This document shows, one piece after another, positions 8,854 through 18,408 of a stretch of DNA of 37,329 nt. Source of the stretch: Bacteroidales bacterium (GTDB taxonomy: Bacteria; Bacteroidota; Bacteroidia; Bacteroidales; UBA932); the NCBI GenBank assembly GCA_024398075.1, contig JAKSJM010000026.1:1-37329 (forward strand). The letters are read 5' to 3'. Every line of letters begins with the position of its first letter. Within the stretch, counting starts at the first letter, position 1. The notes below the pieces were generated by a model, which made no database searches, was not told the origin of the DNA, and was given only the letters and a program-made list of their open reading frames with translations. Position numbers and translations under genes: made by a program.

Positions 8854-10500
8854 TTAATAACCCTTATTCTGTTCAAGTGTACCATTTGAGTTCTGGATCT
8901 CAGAACGCATGAATGGGAGATAATAATTACGCTCGTTGAAAGTACGTGTAGCGACCTCAACTACCTGGTAGCCACCATTGACCTTCACGCCCTTTACAGG
9001 CTGGTTGAGTACCTCCATGGCATCCTTCCAGCGGAGAAGATCCCAGTAGCGGTGATCCTCGAAGGCGAGCTCGATCTGGCGCTCGTGCTTGACAGCTGCT
9101 CTGAATGCTGCCTTGGTGGTAGCATTGAGCTTAGGAAGCTGTGCGCTGGCGCGGTTACGAACCATCATGATAGCCTCAGTAGCTGACATTGGATAACCCT
9201 CTGGCTTCTCGGTAGGACCGAAAGCCTCGTTCATGGCCTCTGCATAGTTGAGGAGGACCTCAGCGTAGCGGAAAGCAACCCAGTTGTGCTGAGCGGTAGC
9301 GCCCTGAGTGAGGTTGAGACCGTCGTTCACGAACTTCTTGAGGTAGTAGCCGGTGCGGCTGGCATTCTTTGTGGTCATGTCATCGCTTCCGCCTACAGTC
9401 TGGTCGATGGTACGACCATTCCAGTTAGAGCCATTGTACACGATGGAAGCCTCCATACGTGGGTCTCTGTTTGCGTAAGGATTTGAAGGATCTGCTGCGC
9501 CGATGTACTCATACTGAGAAACGAGGTTCTCGGTAGGGCAAGCACCACTATTACCACCTGCAGTAGCGATAGGATAGTTCGCTGCCTCGAGGGTGTTTGA
9601 GTTTGAGCTTCTCACTGCGTAGATAGTCTCATTGCTTGAAAGACAATTGTTTCCAAGGAAGTAGTTACGGTAGTCAGCAGCGAGTCCATATCCAAGGTCA
9701 GAGTTTGAGATGATGTCAGCGGCTGCCTTTGCAGCCTTCTTCCACTTCTCTACATTGCCCTCTGGGTTATGGAGTGGGCTGGCAGCATAAAGAAGCACGC
9801 GAGCCTTGATAGCGAGAGCTGCACCGAGGGTGAAGCGACCGCCTCTGTCGGCGAACTGTGACCAGTCTACTGCAAGCTGATCCTTGTAATTATCGATCTC
9901 AGAGATGATGTAATCCACACATTCGTCGTATGAAGAACGAGCTACAGGAACCTTGGTGTCAGACTCGATGATTGGCACTCCACCATACATCTTGATGAGT
10001 TCTGCATAGTAATATGCACGAGCGACATGAGCCTCAGCGATCATCCAGCCAAGTGACTGGAGATCTCTCTCGTAGCTGACCTTGTCGTTTGTGATATCAC
10101 GGTTCTGTGTAAGGATCTGCACACCCTTTCCATCCTTCACATAGTCAAGGAAGAAGTTTGCTGCGCGGATACCCTCATAGTAGTTGTTGTAAAGTCCTGA
10201 GATAGGGTTTACGTTCTCGTTGATGATACCCTTGTTGAAGTATACCACATTTGAGGCAGCAGAAGTCTGCTGAGCCTCGTCGGATGCTGTCGCAAAGATG
10301 TTTCCATCGATGCGAGAGAAACCGCCTGAAAGTGGAGAGTAGAATGCATAACCGAAATACCACACAGTGCTGCGGTCAGTCTCGATGTACTCGCTCTCGC
10401 GATTTGTGTCGATGCTGGTATCAAGGAACTTCTGACAGCCCATTGATGCTCCTGCGATCATGAAGACACTGACTAGATTGATTATTCTATTGATTTTCAT
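8854..10500 (-). CDS. SusD/RagB-type outer-membrane lipoprotein (second pair)
   Basis: This 548-residue protein has a lipoprotein signal ending at Cys22 (ASMGC). It has the RagB/SusD layout: helical TPR-like segments in the N-terminal two thirds (for example the AYYYAELIKMYGGVPI stretch) and a C-terminal part ending with RQIELAFEDHRYWDLLRWKD, a SusD hallmark, and closing in NKGY. It would bind oligosaccharides at the surface and act as the lid on its SusC partner, encoded 17 bp upstream. The neighbouring enzymes suggest manno-oligosaccharides. SusD proteins cannot be assigned a ligand from sequence alone. Confidence 0.93.
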   Translation of the reverse strand: MKINRIINLVSVFMIAGASMGCQKFLDTSIDTNRESEYIETDRSTVWYFGYAFYSPLSGGFSRIDGNIFATASDEAQQTSAASNVVYFNKGIINENVNPISGLYNNYYEGIRAANFFLDYVKDGKGVQILTQNRDITNDKVSYERDLQSLGWMIAEAHVARAYYYAELIKMYGGVPIIESDTKVPVARSSYDECVDYIISEIDNYKDQLAVDWSQFADRGGRFTLGAALAIKARVLLYAASPLHNPEGNVEKWKKAAKAAADIISNSDLGYGLAADYRNYFLGNNCLSSNETIYAVRSSNSNTLEAANYPIATAGGNSGACPTENLVSQYEYIGAADPSNPYANRDPRMEASIVYNGSNWNGRTIDQTVGGSDDMTTKNASRTGYYLKKFVNDGLNLTQGATAQHNWVAFRYAEVLLNYAEAMNEAFGPTEKPEGYPMSATEAIMMVRNRASAQLPKLNATTKAAFRAAVKHERQIELAFEDHRYWDLLRWKDAMEVLNQPVKGVKVNGGYQVVEVATRTFNERNYYLPFMRSEIQNSNGTLEQNKGY

Positions 10501-10517
10501 CTTGTGCCGTATTTAGA

Positions 10518-13274
10518 TTAGAAATTCATGATAAGACCGAAGGTGTAGGTCTTGAGAGTAGGATAGTAACCGTAGCAGCTCTCTGGGTCGAGACCGTAGT
10601 CCTTGAGAAGGCTGCTGATGGTGAAGAGATTCTGGCCACTCAGATAGAGTCTCACGTTCTTGAAGTTGTAACCGAGCTCTACGTTTCTGAGCTTGAGGAA
10701 GTCACCATTCTTAACCCAAAGTGAGCTAGTCTGGTAGTTGTTCTGGTTGCTCTGAGTGGTAAGACGAGGATAAGTAGCGGTCTTTCTGGTGTCGATGTTC
10801 TCGGTAGGATAGTATGCCCAAGCGCCCTTGGCGATAGGGTATGCATTTCCATTGTCAACGAATGCTACAGTCTGGTTCCAGTTGTCGAGGAGGTTCACTG
10901 AGCAAGCAGCTACGCCCTGGAAAAGAGCCTGGAAATCAAAGCCCTTCCAAGCGAGCTTGATGCCTGCGTTGAATGACCACTCTGGGAACTTGGAGTCACC
11001 CACTGCTGTCACATCGTTCTGGTCTACGAGGCCGTTCTTGTCGAGGTCCTTGTACTTCACGTCACCTGGCTGTACGCTACCGAAAGCTGGCTGAGGGAGT
11101 GAAGAGTTAAGGTTTCCTGCCTCATCGAAGTCGGTGACGTCATAGAAACCATCAGCCATAAGGCCAATGATAGTGCCATAAGGACGACCAGTCTGAGCGT
11201 TGAAGTAGTTTGCAGGAGCAACCTCTGACATCTCGTCGATGATGTTTCGTGCGTATGAAACGGCACCATTGACCTCAAATCTGAAGTCACCGGACTTGCC
11301 GAACACTGCGCCTGCCACCTCGAAGCCCTTTGAAGTCATTCTACCGATATTTGAGAATGAATACTGCTTGCCGAGATAGCCAAGAACATTGTTATCAAGA
11401 GTGAGGATGTCACTTCTCTTGTCGAGGAAAGCGTCAGCGCTTACTCTTACATGGTTGAAGAGCTCTGCGTCTACACCTACATTGTACTTCATGGCCTTCT
11501 CTGCGTGTGCGTCAGGATTTGCCTTGAACATTGGCACGAGAGTGGTCTGCCAGGTACCTGAAGTAGCACCCATGTAGAATGCACCGATGTAGCTGTTTGC
11601 ATAGTAGTCCTTGAAGAGGTATCTACCGTTTGTAGAGTAACCTGAGAGCACGCCAGTAGCGTTTGAGTCAGCAGCACCACTCATACCTGCAGATGCACGG
11701 AACTTGAGGAGCTGGACAGCGTCTGAATCCTTGAGGAATGACTCATTTGAAGCGATCCAAGCGCCTGCCACTGTAGGGTAGAATGCCCACTGGTGACCTG
11801 GAGCGTAAGCGTCGTTTCCGAAGTATGAGAACATTGCATCGAGGACATAGCGATTGTCGTAGCTGTAGCTAGCGAGGCCATTCCAGTTTGCGTAGTGATA
11901 CTTGTAAGAGAAGCGACCGTCGCCGCTGTATGCTGAGAGGTGCATGCCGGTCATGGCGGTAAGGTGGCTCTTGCCAATGTTTCCGTCATATCCGAGGGTC
12001 ACGCGACCCTGCTTCCAGTCCTCCATACCGTTTGAGCCGTAGCCGCTAGCGGTGATGGTAGTAGTCTCATTGGTAGTGGTTCTCTCGCCATTGAAGTAGC
12101 GTGCATAGTCCTTTGACTTGCTGAAGCCGCTGGCTGTGTGGCTGTTGAAAGAGAATGACTCCTCAAGGTAGAGGCCCTCGAGAATGTCGTCGAGGCGTTC
12201 CTTGATAGAGAAGTTACCCTGGAGGTTTCTGTACTTAGCGTGATTCCAACCGAGAGCGGTGATAGAACCGTAAGGGTTGTTTGGATAAACAGCTGTACCA
12301 GAGAAGTTCTCGCCCTTCTCATCATCAAACACATTGTAGATGTTTGAAGGATACTTAGCCACATCCTGCATGAGCTGGCTGATAGAGTAGTTTGGACGGT
12401 TTCTGAACTCGATACGTCCACCGAGATCCACCTTCACCTCGAAAATCTTGAGGATGTTGAAGTCAAGGTTTGCACGGAGGTTGAACTTCTGGTATCCGAG
12501 GTTCTTTGCCTGGTCGCTATTCTCTACATTGAGGAAGCTGCTGCTATTTACATAGCCGAGGTCCACATTGAACTTGGCGTCCTTGCTACCACCATTGAAG
12601 ATGATGTCGCCGTCCGCGTAGTTGCCCGCGCCCTTGAAAACCTGATCGTACCAGTCTACATTCACGCCCTTGCCGCTCTTGTAAGCAGCGAGCTGATCAG
12701 CAGAGTAAGCAGGAGCCCATGACATACCATTGTCATTTGACACTGCCTGGTTATAGAGATTTGCGTACTCGTATGAGTCAAGAGGCTTGTTGATGTTTGA
12801 AGGGGTCTGCACACCGTAGCGTACGCGCGCCTTCACGCTTACAGGACCTTCCTGACCACGCTTTGTCTTGATCACAATCACTCCGTTTGCGCCTCTCTCA
12901 CCATAAAGTGCGACAGCGGCTGCATCCTTGAGGACTGATACGCTCTCGACCTCTGAAGGAGAGAGTGTGTTGAGGTAGACCATGTTCACCTCGAAGCCAT
13001 CTACGAAGATCTTCGCAGAGTTGTAGTTTCCAGAACCGTAGCTACCTACGCCACGGACAAGAAGCTGCGCTCCGTTGTTGTCGATCTCGCCTGTTCCCTG
13101 TACCACAGTAAGTCCTGGGAGCAGACCGACCAGTGCATTGGTCAGACTAGTGGATGACACCTTGTACAGCTCCTCACCGGAAACGGTAGAGACAGCCGCT
13201 GTGGTCTGTGCCATCATTGAACCTGCGATGAGCAGGCCAGCACCGAGCGATACTATATGTTTAAATACTTTCAT
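10518..13274 (-). CDS. Short SusC-type outer-membrane transporter lacking the TonB box
   Basis: This 918-residue TonB-dependent transporter of the SusC/RagA type has a signal peptide at about 1-22. The chain then goes straight into the plug domain (SGEEL at about 32, LLVRGVGS at 71-78, LKDAAAVALYGERGANGV at about 115-132) and a 22-strand-type barrel ending in Phe (GLIMNF). Compared with the other SusC here (15108-18383) it lacks the 80-90 residue carboxypeptidase-regulatory-like extension and the TonB-box-like segment before the plug. No in-frame upstream start could supply these, because the previous SusD gene ends 18 bp before the ATG. It pairs with the SusD gene 17 bp downstream. The family call is firm; how it is energised is open. 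Confidence 0.9.
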   Translation of the reverse strand: MKVFKHIVSLGAGLLIAGSMMAQTTAAVSTVSGEELYKVSSTSLTNALVGLLPGLTVVQGTGEIDNNGAQLLVRGVGSYGSGNYNSAKIFVDGFEVNMVYLNTLSPSEVESVSVLKDAAAVALYGERGANGVIVIKTKRGQEGPVSVKARVRYGVQTPSNINKPLDSYEYANLYNQAVSNDNGMSWAPAYSADQLAAYKSGKGVNVDWYDQVFKGAGNYADGDIIFNGGSKDAKFNVDLGYVNSSSFLNVENSDQAKNLGYQKFNLRANLDFNILKIFEVKVDLGGRIEFRNRPNYSISQLMQDVAKYPSNIYNVFDDEKGENFSGTAVYPNNPYGSITALGWNHAKYRNLQGNFSIKERLDDILEGLYLEESFSFNSHTASGFSKSKDYARYFNGERTTTNETTTITASGYGSNGMEDWKQGRVTLGYDGNIGKSHLTAMTGMHLSAYSGDGRFSYKYHYANWNGLASYSYDNRYVLDAMFSYFGNDAYAPGHQWAFYPTVAGAWIASNESFLKDSDAVQLLKFRASAGMSGAADSNATGVLSGYSTNGRYLFKDYYANSYIGAFYMGATSGTWQTTLVPMFKANPDAHAEKAMKYNVGVDAELFNHVRVSADAFLDKRSDILTLDNNVLGYLGKQYSFSNIGRMTSKGFEVAGAVFGKSGDFRFEVNGAVSYARNIIDEMSEVAPANYFNAQTGRPYGTIIGLMADGFYDVTDFDEAGNLNSSLPQPAFGSVQPGDVKYKDLDKNGLVDQNDVTAVGDSKFPEWSFNAGIKLAWKGFDFQALFQGVAACSVNLLDNWNQTVAFVDNGNAYPIAKGAWAYYPTENIDTRKTATYPRLTTQSNQNNYQTSSLWVKNGDFLKLRNVELGYNFKNVRLYLSGQNLFTISSLLKDYGLDPESCYGYYPTLKTYTFGLIMNF

Positions 13275-13292
13275 ATTCCTACTACTTAACTA

Positions 13293-15095
13293 TTAATAAC
13301 CAGGGTTCTGAACGAGGGTTCCCTTGTTGATCTCACTCTGAGGGAATGGCTCAAGGAACATTGCTGGACTCCAGAATGAGTTGTATGCCACTGCATCCCA
13401 GTATGTATCGATGGTAGAAGCAGCGTAAGGCCACTGTGAACCAGCCTTGATATTGAACTGGAGCATTCTCATCGCACCACCGCAGATACCATTGCCGATA
13501 TCCTCGCGCTTCCAGTGCTTAGAAGCGAAGTATCTGTTTCCGTTCTCCTGGAAGAACTCGATGTAGTACTCTCTCTGGATGATCTGTCTGAGCTTAGCCT
13601 GATCTGTCTCTCTGATTGCAGGAAGACCAGCTCTCTCGTGAACCTTGTTAAGGTTCTGGAGTGCCTTGGCGCTGTTGCCATACTCATTGTATGCCTCTGC
13701 AAGGTTAAGATAGATCTCAGCCATACGGAAGAGAGGTGGTTCGAACCAAAGGCGTGAACCAGCCTTGTAGTAGAACTTGCAGCGCTCACCGCAGCCCTTG
13801 TTCTCATCGATGGCATTAGGGAATACATCACCCTTGTCCATATCTGCTGAGTAGCCACCGCGGCTCCAGCCGATGTTCTGCCAGTTGTAGATACCTTCGT
13901 TGTTCATGGCATCGTGACCGCCGAACTTGATGTCAGCGAGAGCACGTGGCTCAATCTTGGCGATATTTGCGATCCAGTTTGCACCAGCGCGTGGAGCGGC
14001 ATCACCAATCTTTGGCCATGAAAGCTCAGTACCATCTGCTGCATAGTAGTTCTCAAGCATGTTTGTGAGGACACCACTGCAGTCGGTATCGTATCTGTTT
14101 GAGTTCTGGTTAGGCGAGCAGTTGATGAAGTTCGAGAGTGCGTTGTAGTCCTGGTTGTTCTTGAATGCAAGGATAACCTCAGGATTTGAAGGCACTGAAG
14201 TAGCAGTAGCGTAATCCACGAATGGATTGTCTGAATCGATAAGATAGAAGCCAGCAGCATCAGCCCATGAGAGCACAGCCTCATTGGCAGCGATAGCTGC
14301 ATTCCAACGCTCCTTGTCAGCATTTCCGTAGCAGATCATGGTATTGTTCTCTGCATTTGCCATGCTGAGGTAAGGGGTAGCGCTGTTGAAGAGTGGACGG
14401 GCTGCATACTGGAGCACGCGAGCCTTGATAGAGAGAGCGGCACCCTTGTTGATGCGGCCAATGTTTGCGTCATCCCACTTGGTAGGAAGACCTTCTGCAG
14501 CCTCATCACAAAGACGGCTGATGAACTCTACCATCTCTGCTATAGTCGCGCGGCCTCTGGAGAGGTCATCGCTTGCCTGGAAAGTACCTTCTACGATAGG
14601 AACTCCACCATAACGGTAGAACATACCCATGTATCTGTAAGCCACGAGAGCCTTAGCCTCTGCCTTGATGGTAGCCTTCTCTGCATCGGTCATATCTACG
14701 CACTCATCGATATGCTCGTAGAGAGCCCAGCACTCACGAATCTTCTTGAAGTTGTTTGCGTAATGGTCAGCACCTGCATCAGAACCATCTGTACCGTTCA
14801 CGGTAAGACCAGACTGTGAGATGAAGTAGCTTCCATGCCAGTTGTAACCACGGCCTACCTCGCCGGAAATTGCTCCGAGGGTACAGTGGCCAATACCCAT
14901 ATCGCCTGGCCAGCCATGCAGAAGGACATCTCTGTAGCAAGCCATCAGGGCCATTGTGGCGTTCTTCTTTGAACCGTACACAGCGTCGCTGTCCACTGTA
15001 CCGGTGGTGTCAGGCTTCTCAAGGAAGTAGCTCTGGCAAGCGCTCATGGAAACAGCAGCGAGTGCAACGAGAATTATTCTATATAATTTTTTCAT
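13293..15095 (-). CDS. SusD/RagB-type outer-membrane lipoprotein (first pair)
   Basis: This 600-residue SusD-like protein has its lipobox at Cys20 (VSMSAC). Helical repeat segments include KALVAYRYMGMFYRYGGVPIV, cut by the usual insertions, and the C-terminal part carries the IQREYYIEFFQENGNRYF motif region, ending NPGY. It starts 12 bp after the SusC gene at 15108-18383, so the two form a cognate pair at the cell surface that captures and imports oligosaccharides. It differs clearly in length and sequence from the SusD at 8854-10500, so the two pairs may prefer different chain lengths or decorations; that is inference. Confidence 0.94.
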   Translation of the reverse strand: MKKLYRIILVALAAVSMSACQSYFLEKPDTTGTVDSDAVYGSKKNATMALMACYRDVLLHGWPGDMGIGHCTLGAISGEVGRGYNWHGSYFISQSGLTVNGTDGSDAGADHYANNFKKIRECWALYEHIDECVDMTDAEKATIKAEAKALVAYRYMGMFYRYGGVPIVEGTFQASDDLSRGRATIAEMVEFISRLCDEAAEGLPTKWDDANIGRINKGAALSIKARVLQYAARPLFNSATPYLSMANAENNTMICYGNADKERWNAAIAANEAVLSWADAAGFYLIDSDNPFVDYATATSVPSNPEVILAFKNNQDYNALSNFINCSPNQNSNRYDTDCSGVLTNMLENYYAADGTELSWPKIGDAAPRAGANWIANIAKIEPRALADIKFGGHDAMNNEGIYNWQNIGWSRGGYSADMDKGDVFPNAIDENKGCGERCKFYYKAGSRLWFEPPLFRMAEIYLNLAEAYNEYGNSAKALQNLNKVHERAGLPAIRETDQAKLRQIIQREYYIEFFQENGNRYFASKHWKREDIGNGICGGAMRMLQFNIKAGSQWPYAASTIDTYWDAVAYNSFWSPAMFLEPFPQSEINKGTLVQNPGY

Positions 15096-15107
15096 ACTCT
15101 CTAATGT

Positions 15108-18100
15108 TTAGAATCTCAAGCTAACACCGAAGGTGAGGATCTTGGTAAGAGGATAGATGTATGTGCTAGCATTTGTAGCCTCTGGATCGATGCCGTAAGG
15201 AGTGAGCTCGTTGTCAAAGGTGTATACATTGTTAGCATTCATGTACAGGCGGAGAGCGTCGAGATGAGCTCTGCTGAGAACACCTCTCTTGATGTCGAAG
15301 GTGTAACCAAGCTCGATATTCTTAAGCTTGATGTGGTTTGTAGACTTGAGCCAGTAGTCACTGGTAAGGTAGTTGTTGTGGCTGTTGTCTGCGCTCCAAG
15401 CGACTCTAGGATAGGTGATTTCCTCACCAGCCTTGAATCTCTCCTCTGTCCAGCGACCGTCGTACATCCACTTCCAAGCGTTACCGGCATTCTTGTAGAA
15501 TGGAATGGTGTAACCGCTGTTGAGGTAGAATGAACCGCCCATTGAACCTGTAAAGAGAACCTTGAGATCAAAGCCCTTGTATGCGAGCTGACCCTTGAGG
15601 TTGAAGTGATAGAGAGCGTAGTTTGGATATCCGATAGGAGCGACATCGTTCTGGTTGATCATACCATCACCATCAAGGTCCTTGTAACGGATGTCACCGA
15701 GGGTAGCCTTGTTTGCGGTGTAGGTGTTGTAAGGACGAGCAGCAAGCTCCTCAGGAGTGTTGAAGAGGCCGTCGCTTACGAGACCGAATCTCTGACCGAT
15801 AGCGAAACCAGTCTGGTTCATCCAAGGATAAGGGTTAGAAGCCTCAGCCTTGTAGATGATCTTGTTTCGAGAGTAGCTCATATCAGCAGCGAGAGTGTAG
15901 TGCCAATCACCCTTGTGGTCTGTCCAGTTAAGTGAAAGCTCATAACCCTTGTTCTGAGTGATACCCACGTTTGCAGGAGGTACTGCGCCAGCGTCCACAC
16001 CATAGATTGCAGGGATGATACCGAGGGTGGTGAGGATGTTGTCACGCTTCTCGAAGAAGTAGTCGAAATCTACTGAGAATCTGTTTGCGAAGAACTTTGA
16101 CTCGACACCGACGTCATACTTGCGAGCGCGCTCCCAAGTGATGTCTGGGTTACCGATAGTTCCCTCACGTGCACCTGAGAAGTAAGTACTGGTGCTTGAT
16201 CCATCGGTCTTTCCGATATAGTAACCGGTACCATTGATGGTGTAGGTGTTAGGGAGGTAGTAGTAGCGACGGCTACCACCGAGACGGTCGTTACCGACCT
16301 CACCGTAAGAACCTCTGATCTTGAGGAAGGTGAGAACGTCGTTCTTAGGGAACCAAGGCTCGAGTGTAGGCACCCAACCAGCTGAGATAGCTGGGAAGAG
16401 GCCGAAACGCTTGCCCTCTGCAAACTGCTCAGTTCCATTGTAACCGAGGTTGATCTCGGCCATGTATCTATCAGCGTAGTTGTAAGTCACACGACCAACG
16501 AAACCCATGATACCTGAAGGTACGTGGTATGAGTCGCTAGGCATGGTGTACTTTGAAGCCTTTCCGAGGAGGAGGGCTGAAACATTGTGCTGACCGAATG
16601 ACTCTGCCCAGTCGAAACCGCCCTCGATGTAGAGCTTGTTCCAGTTTGAGTAGCCCCATGAGTTGAATGAGCCGCTACCGATGCCGCCGCCGAAGAAGTC
16701 GAGGACATTTGGATCCTTAGGATTTCTCTGAACGTGGTATGAAGGGAGGCTAGGAGAGTAACTTACGAAACGGTTGTAGTTGTCCTGATATGAAACCAAC
16801 GCATGAGCATTGAGGTTTGGAAGGAGATAATCCATCTGGTGAGCCACCTTGATGGAGTTGTCAAGCAGTGAGTTGTAAACGGTACCGGTACCTGAAACCA
16901 AGAGGTTGTAAACAGGGTTCTGGAAACCAATGCTTGAGTTCATCTTCTTTGCGAGTGGGTTCTGTGCTGAACCTGCCACACCTGCGAAACCGCTGACGAG
17001 CTTACCGTCTACGATACCTGGAGAAATAGCAGGGTTACAGTCATAGATGTACTGCATGATGATCTTATAACGAGCCGAGAGATCGTATGCATCTGCGCCG
17101 GTACCAGGACCGGTGGTCTCACCGAACTGACCGGCTGAGCTGATGCTCACCTTCACATTCTTGGTAACGTCGATGTCGAAGTTCGATCTGAAGTTATAAC
17201 GGCTGAACTGTGATCCAGTGTTTGAACCATAGTAAGAAGCAGCGTTTGTGACACCATCCTGGTGGAAGTAACCGAATGATACGAAGTACTTCACTCTGTC
17301 GGTACCACCGCTCACGTTGATGTTTGCCTGATACTGAGGAGCTACCTTGTTGAACTGCTCCTTGTAGAGATCGTGAGAGGTGTAGTAGAGAGCTGGAGAA
17401 TCCTGGAGAGACTTCTTCTGGGCGGCTGAGAGATTCGACATGGCCTCAACCTCCTGAGGGGTGTAATCACGGTTGTTCTTGAACTTCCACAGATCGTAAT
17501 CGTCGAAGATGTAAGAGCTGAGCGCCTCATTTCCTGCGTAGCTTCTCTGCTCGTTGCGGATAGCCTCGTTACGAAGGAGTGCCCACTCATAAGAGGTGGT
17601 ACCCTCCTGGAGGTTGGTCGCAGCGGTGAGACCGTAGTTTCCAGAGAATGAGATTACAGGCTTGTTCTGAGCACCTCTCTTGGTGGTAACGATGATGACA
17701 CCGTTTGCACCACGCACACCGTATACAGCAGTAGAAGATGCATCCTTGAGGACAGATATACCTGCGATTTCGTTAGGGTCAATGGAGTTGAACTCGGCAA
17801 ATGCCTGCTCAGAAGCCTGCTCCACACCGTCGATGACGATGAGAGGTGAGCTTTCTCCATAGGTCGAAATACCACGGATGTAAATGTCGGCAGCATTACG
17901 TCCAGGCTCACCGGAGGTCTGGAGACCACCGACACCAGGAGTGTTACCCAAAAGGGCATTGGCAATGTTTGCTACAGGTGTAGAAACCAATGCGCTACCG
18001 TTCACTGAAGAAATGGCACCGGTGACATTGATCTTCTTCTGGGTCGCGAACGCAGTCACGACTGTCTCCTGAAGAAGCTCGTTATCCTCTTTGATGAGGA

Positions 18101-18383
18101 CCTCGATGCGTGTTCTTCCTTCTAATGCGACCTCTTGTGTCTGATAACCGATAGATGAGATGACGAGTGTAGCGCCTTCCTTTACCTTGAGGGCGAACTC
18201 ACCATCCACGTCGGTAACAGTACCATTGGTAGTGCCCTTCTCTATGACGGTCACTCCAACTGCAGGTCCGATCTGATCCTTTACGACACCGGTGACGTTG
18301 ACTGTCTGAGCGGAAGCGCTCAGAGAGAACAACATCGACAGCACGAAAGTGCAGATGATGGATAGTTTCTTGAAATTAGACAT
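15108..18383 (-). CDS. SusC-type TonB-dependent outer-membrane transporter (full length)
   Basis: This 1091-residue SusC/RagA-family porin has a signal peptide (about 1-25) and a carboxypeptidase-regulatory-like domain (about 27-98, with GTVTDVDGEFALKV). A TonB-box-like segment follows (QETVVTAFATQKK, 105-117), then the plug (about 119-240, with LKDASSTAVYGVRGANGV) and a large beta-barrel ending in Phe. It would import oligosaccharides across the outer membrane using TonB. It lies 25 bp after the GH26 mannanase gene and 12 bp before its SusD partner. Length and architecture are typical, and it serves as the reference against which the second, shortened SusC stands out. Confidence 0.95.
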   Translation of the reverse strand: MSNFKKLSIICTFVLSMLFSLSASAQTVNVTGVVKDQIGPAVGVTVIEKGTTNGTVTDVDGEFALKVKEGATLVISSIGYQTQEVALEGRTRIEVLIKEDNELLQETVVTAFATQKKINVTGAISSVNGSALVSTPVANIANALLGNTPGVGGLQTSGEPGRNAADIYIRGISTYGESSPLIVIDGVEQASEQAFAEFNSIDPNEIAGISVLKDASSTAVYGVRGANGVIIVTTKRGAQNKPVISFSGNYGLTAATNLQEGTTSYEWALLRNEAIRNEQRSYAGNEALSSYIFDDYDLWKFKNNRDYTPQEVEAMSNLSAAQKKSLQDSPALYYTSHDLYKEQFNKVAPQYQANINVSGGTDRVKYFVSFGYFHQDGVTNAASYYGSNTGSQFSRYNFRSNFDIDVTKNVKVSISSAGQFGETTGPGTGADAYDLSARYKIIMQYIYDCNPAISPGIVDGKLVSGFAGVAGSAQNPLAKKMNSSIGFQNPVYNLLVSGTGTVYNSLLDNSIKVAHQMDYLLPNLNAHALVSYQDNYNRFVSYSPSLPSYHVQRNPKDPNVLDFFGGGIGSGSFNSWGYSNWNKLYIEGGFDWAESFGQHNVSALLLGKASKYTMPSDSYHVPSGIMGFVGRVTYNYADRYMAEINLGYNGTEQFAEGKRFGLFPAISAGWVPTLEPWFPKNDVLTFLKIRGSYGEVGNDRLGGSRRYYYLPNTYTINGTGYYIGKTDGSSTSTYFSGAREGTIGNPDITWERARKYDVGVESKFFANRFSVDFDYFFEKRDNILTTLGIIPAIYGVDAGAVPPANVGITQNKGYELSLNWTDHKGDWHYTLAADMSYSRNKIIYKAEASNPYPWMNQTGFAIGQRFGLVSDGLFNTPEELAARPYNTYTANKATLGDIRYKDLDGDGMINQNDVAPIGYPNYALYHFNLKGQLAYKGFDLKVLFTGSMGGSFYLNSGYTIPFYKNAGNAWKWMYDGRWTEERFKAGEEITYPRVAWSADNSHNNYLTSDYWLKSTNHIKLKNIELGYTFDIKRGVLSRAHLDALRLYMNANNVYTFDNELTPYGIDPEATNASTYIYPLTKILTFGVSLRF

Positions 18384-18408
18384 ATTGAATCAATTATTAT
18401 TTGTCTGT

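Noticed and set aside
8853-8960. 36-codon N-terminal extension of the DUF1735 lipoprotein
   Set aside because: It overlaps the SusD gene and would bury the lipoprotein signal.
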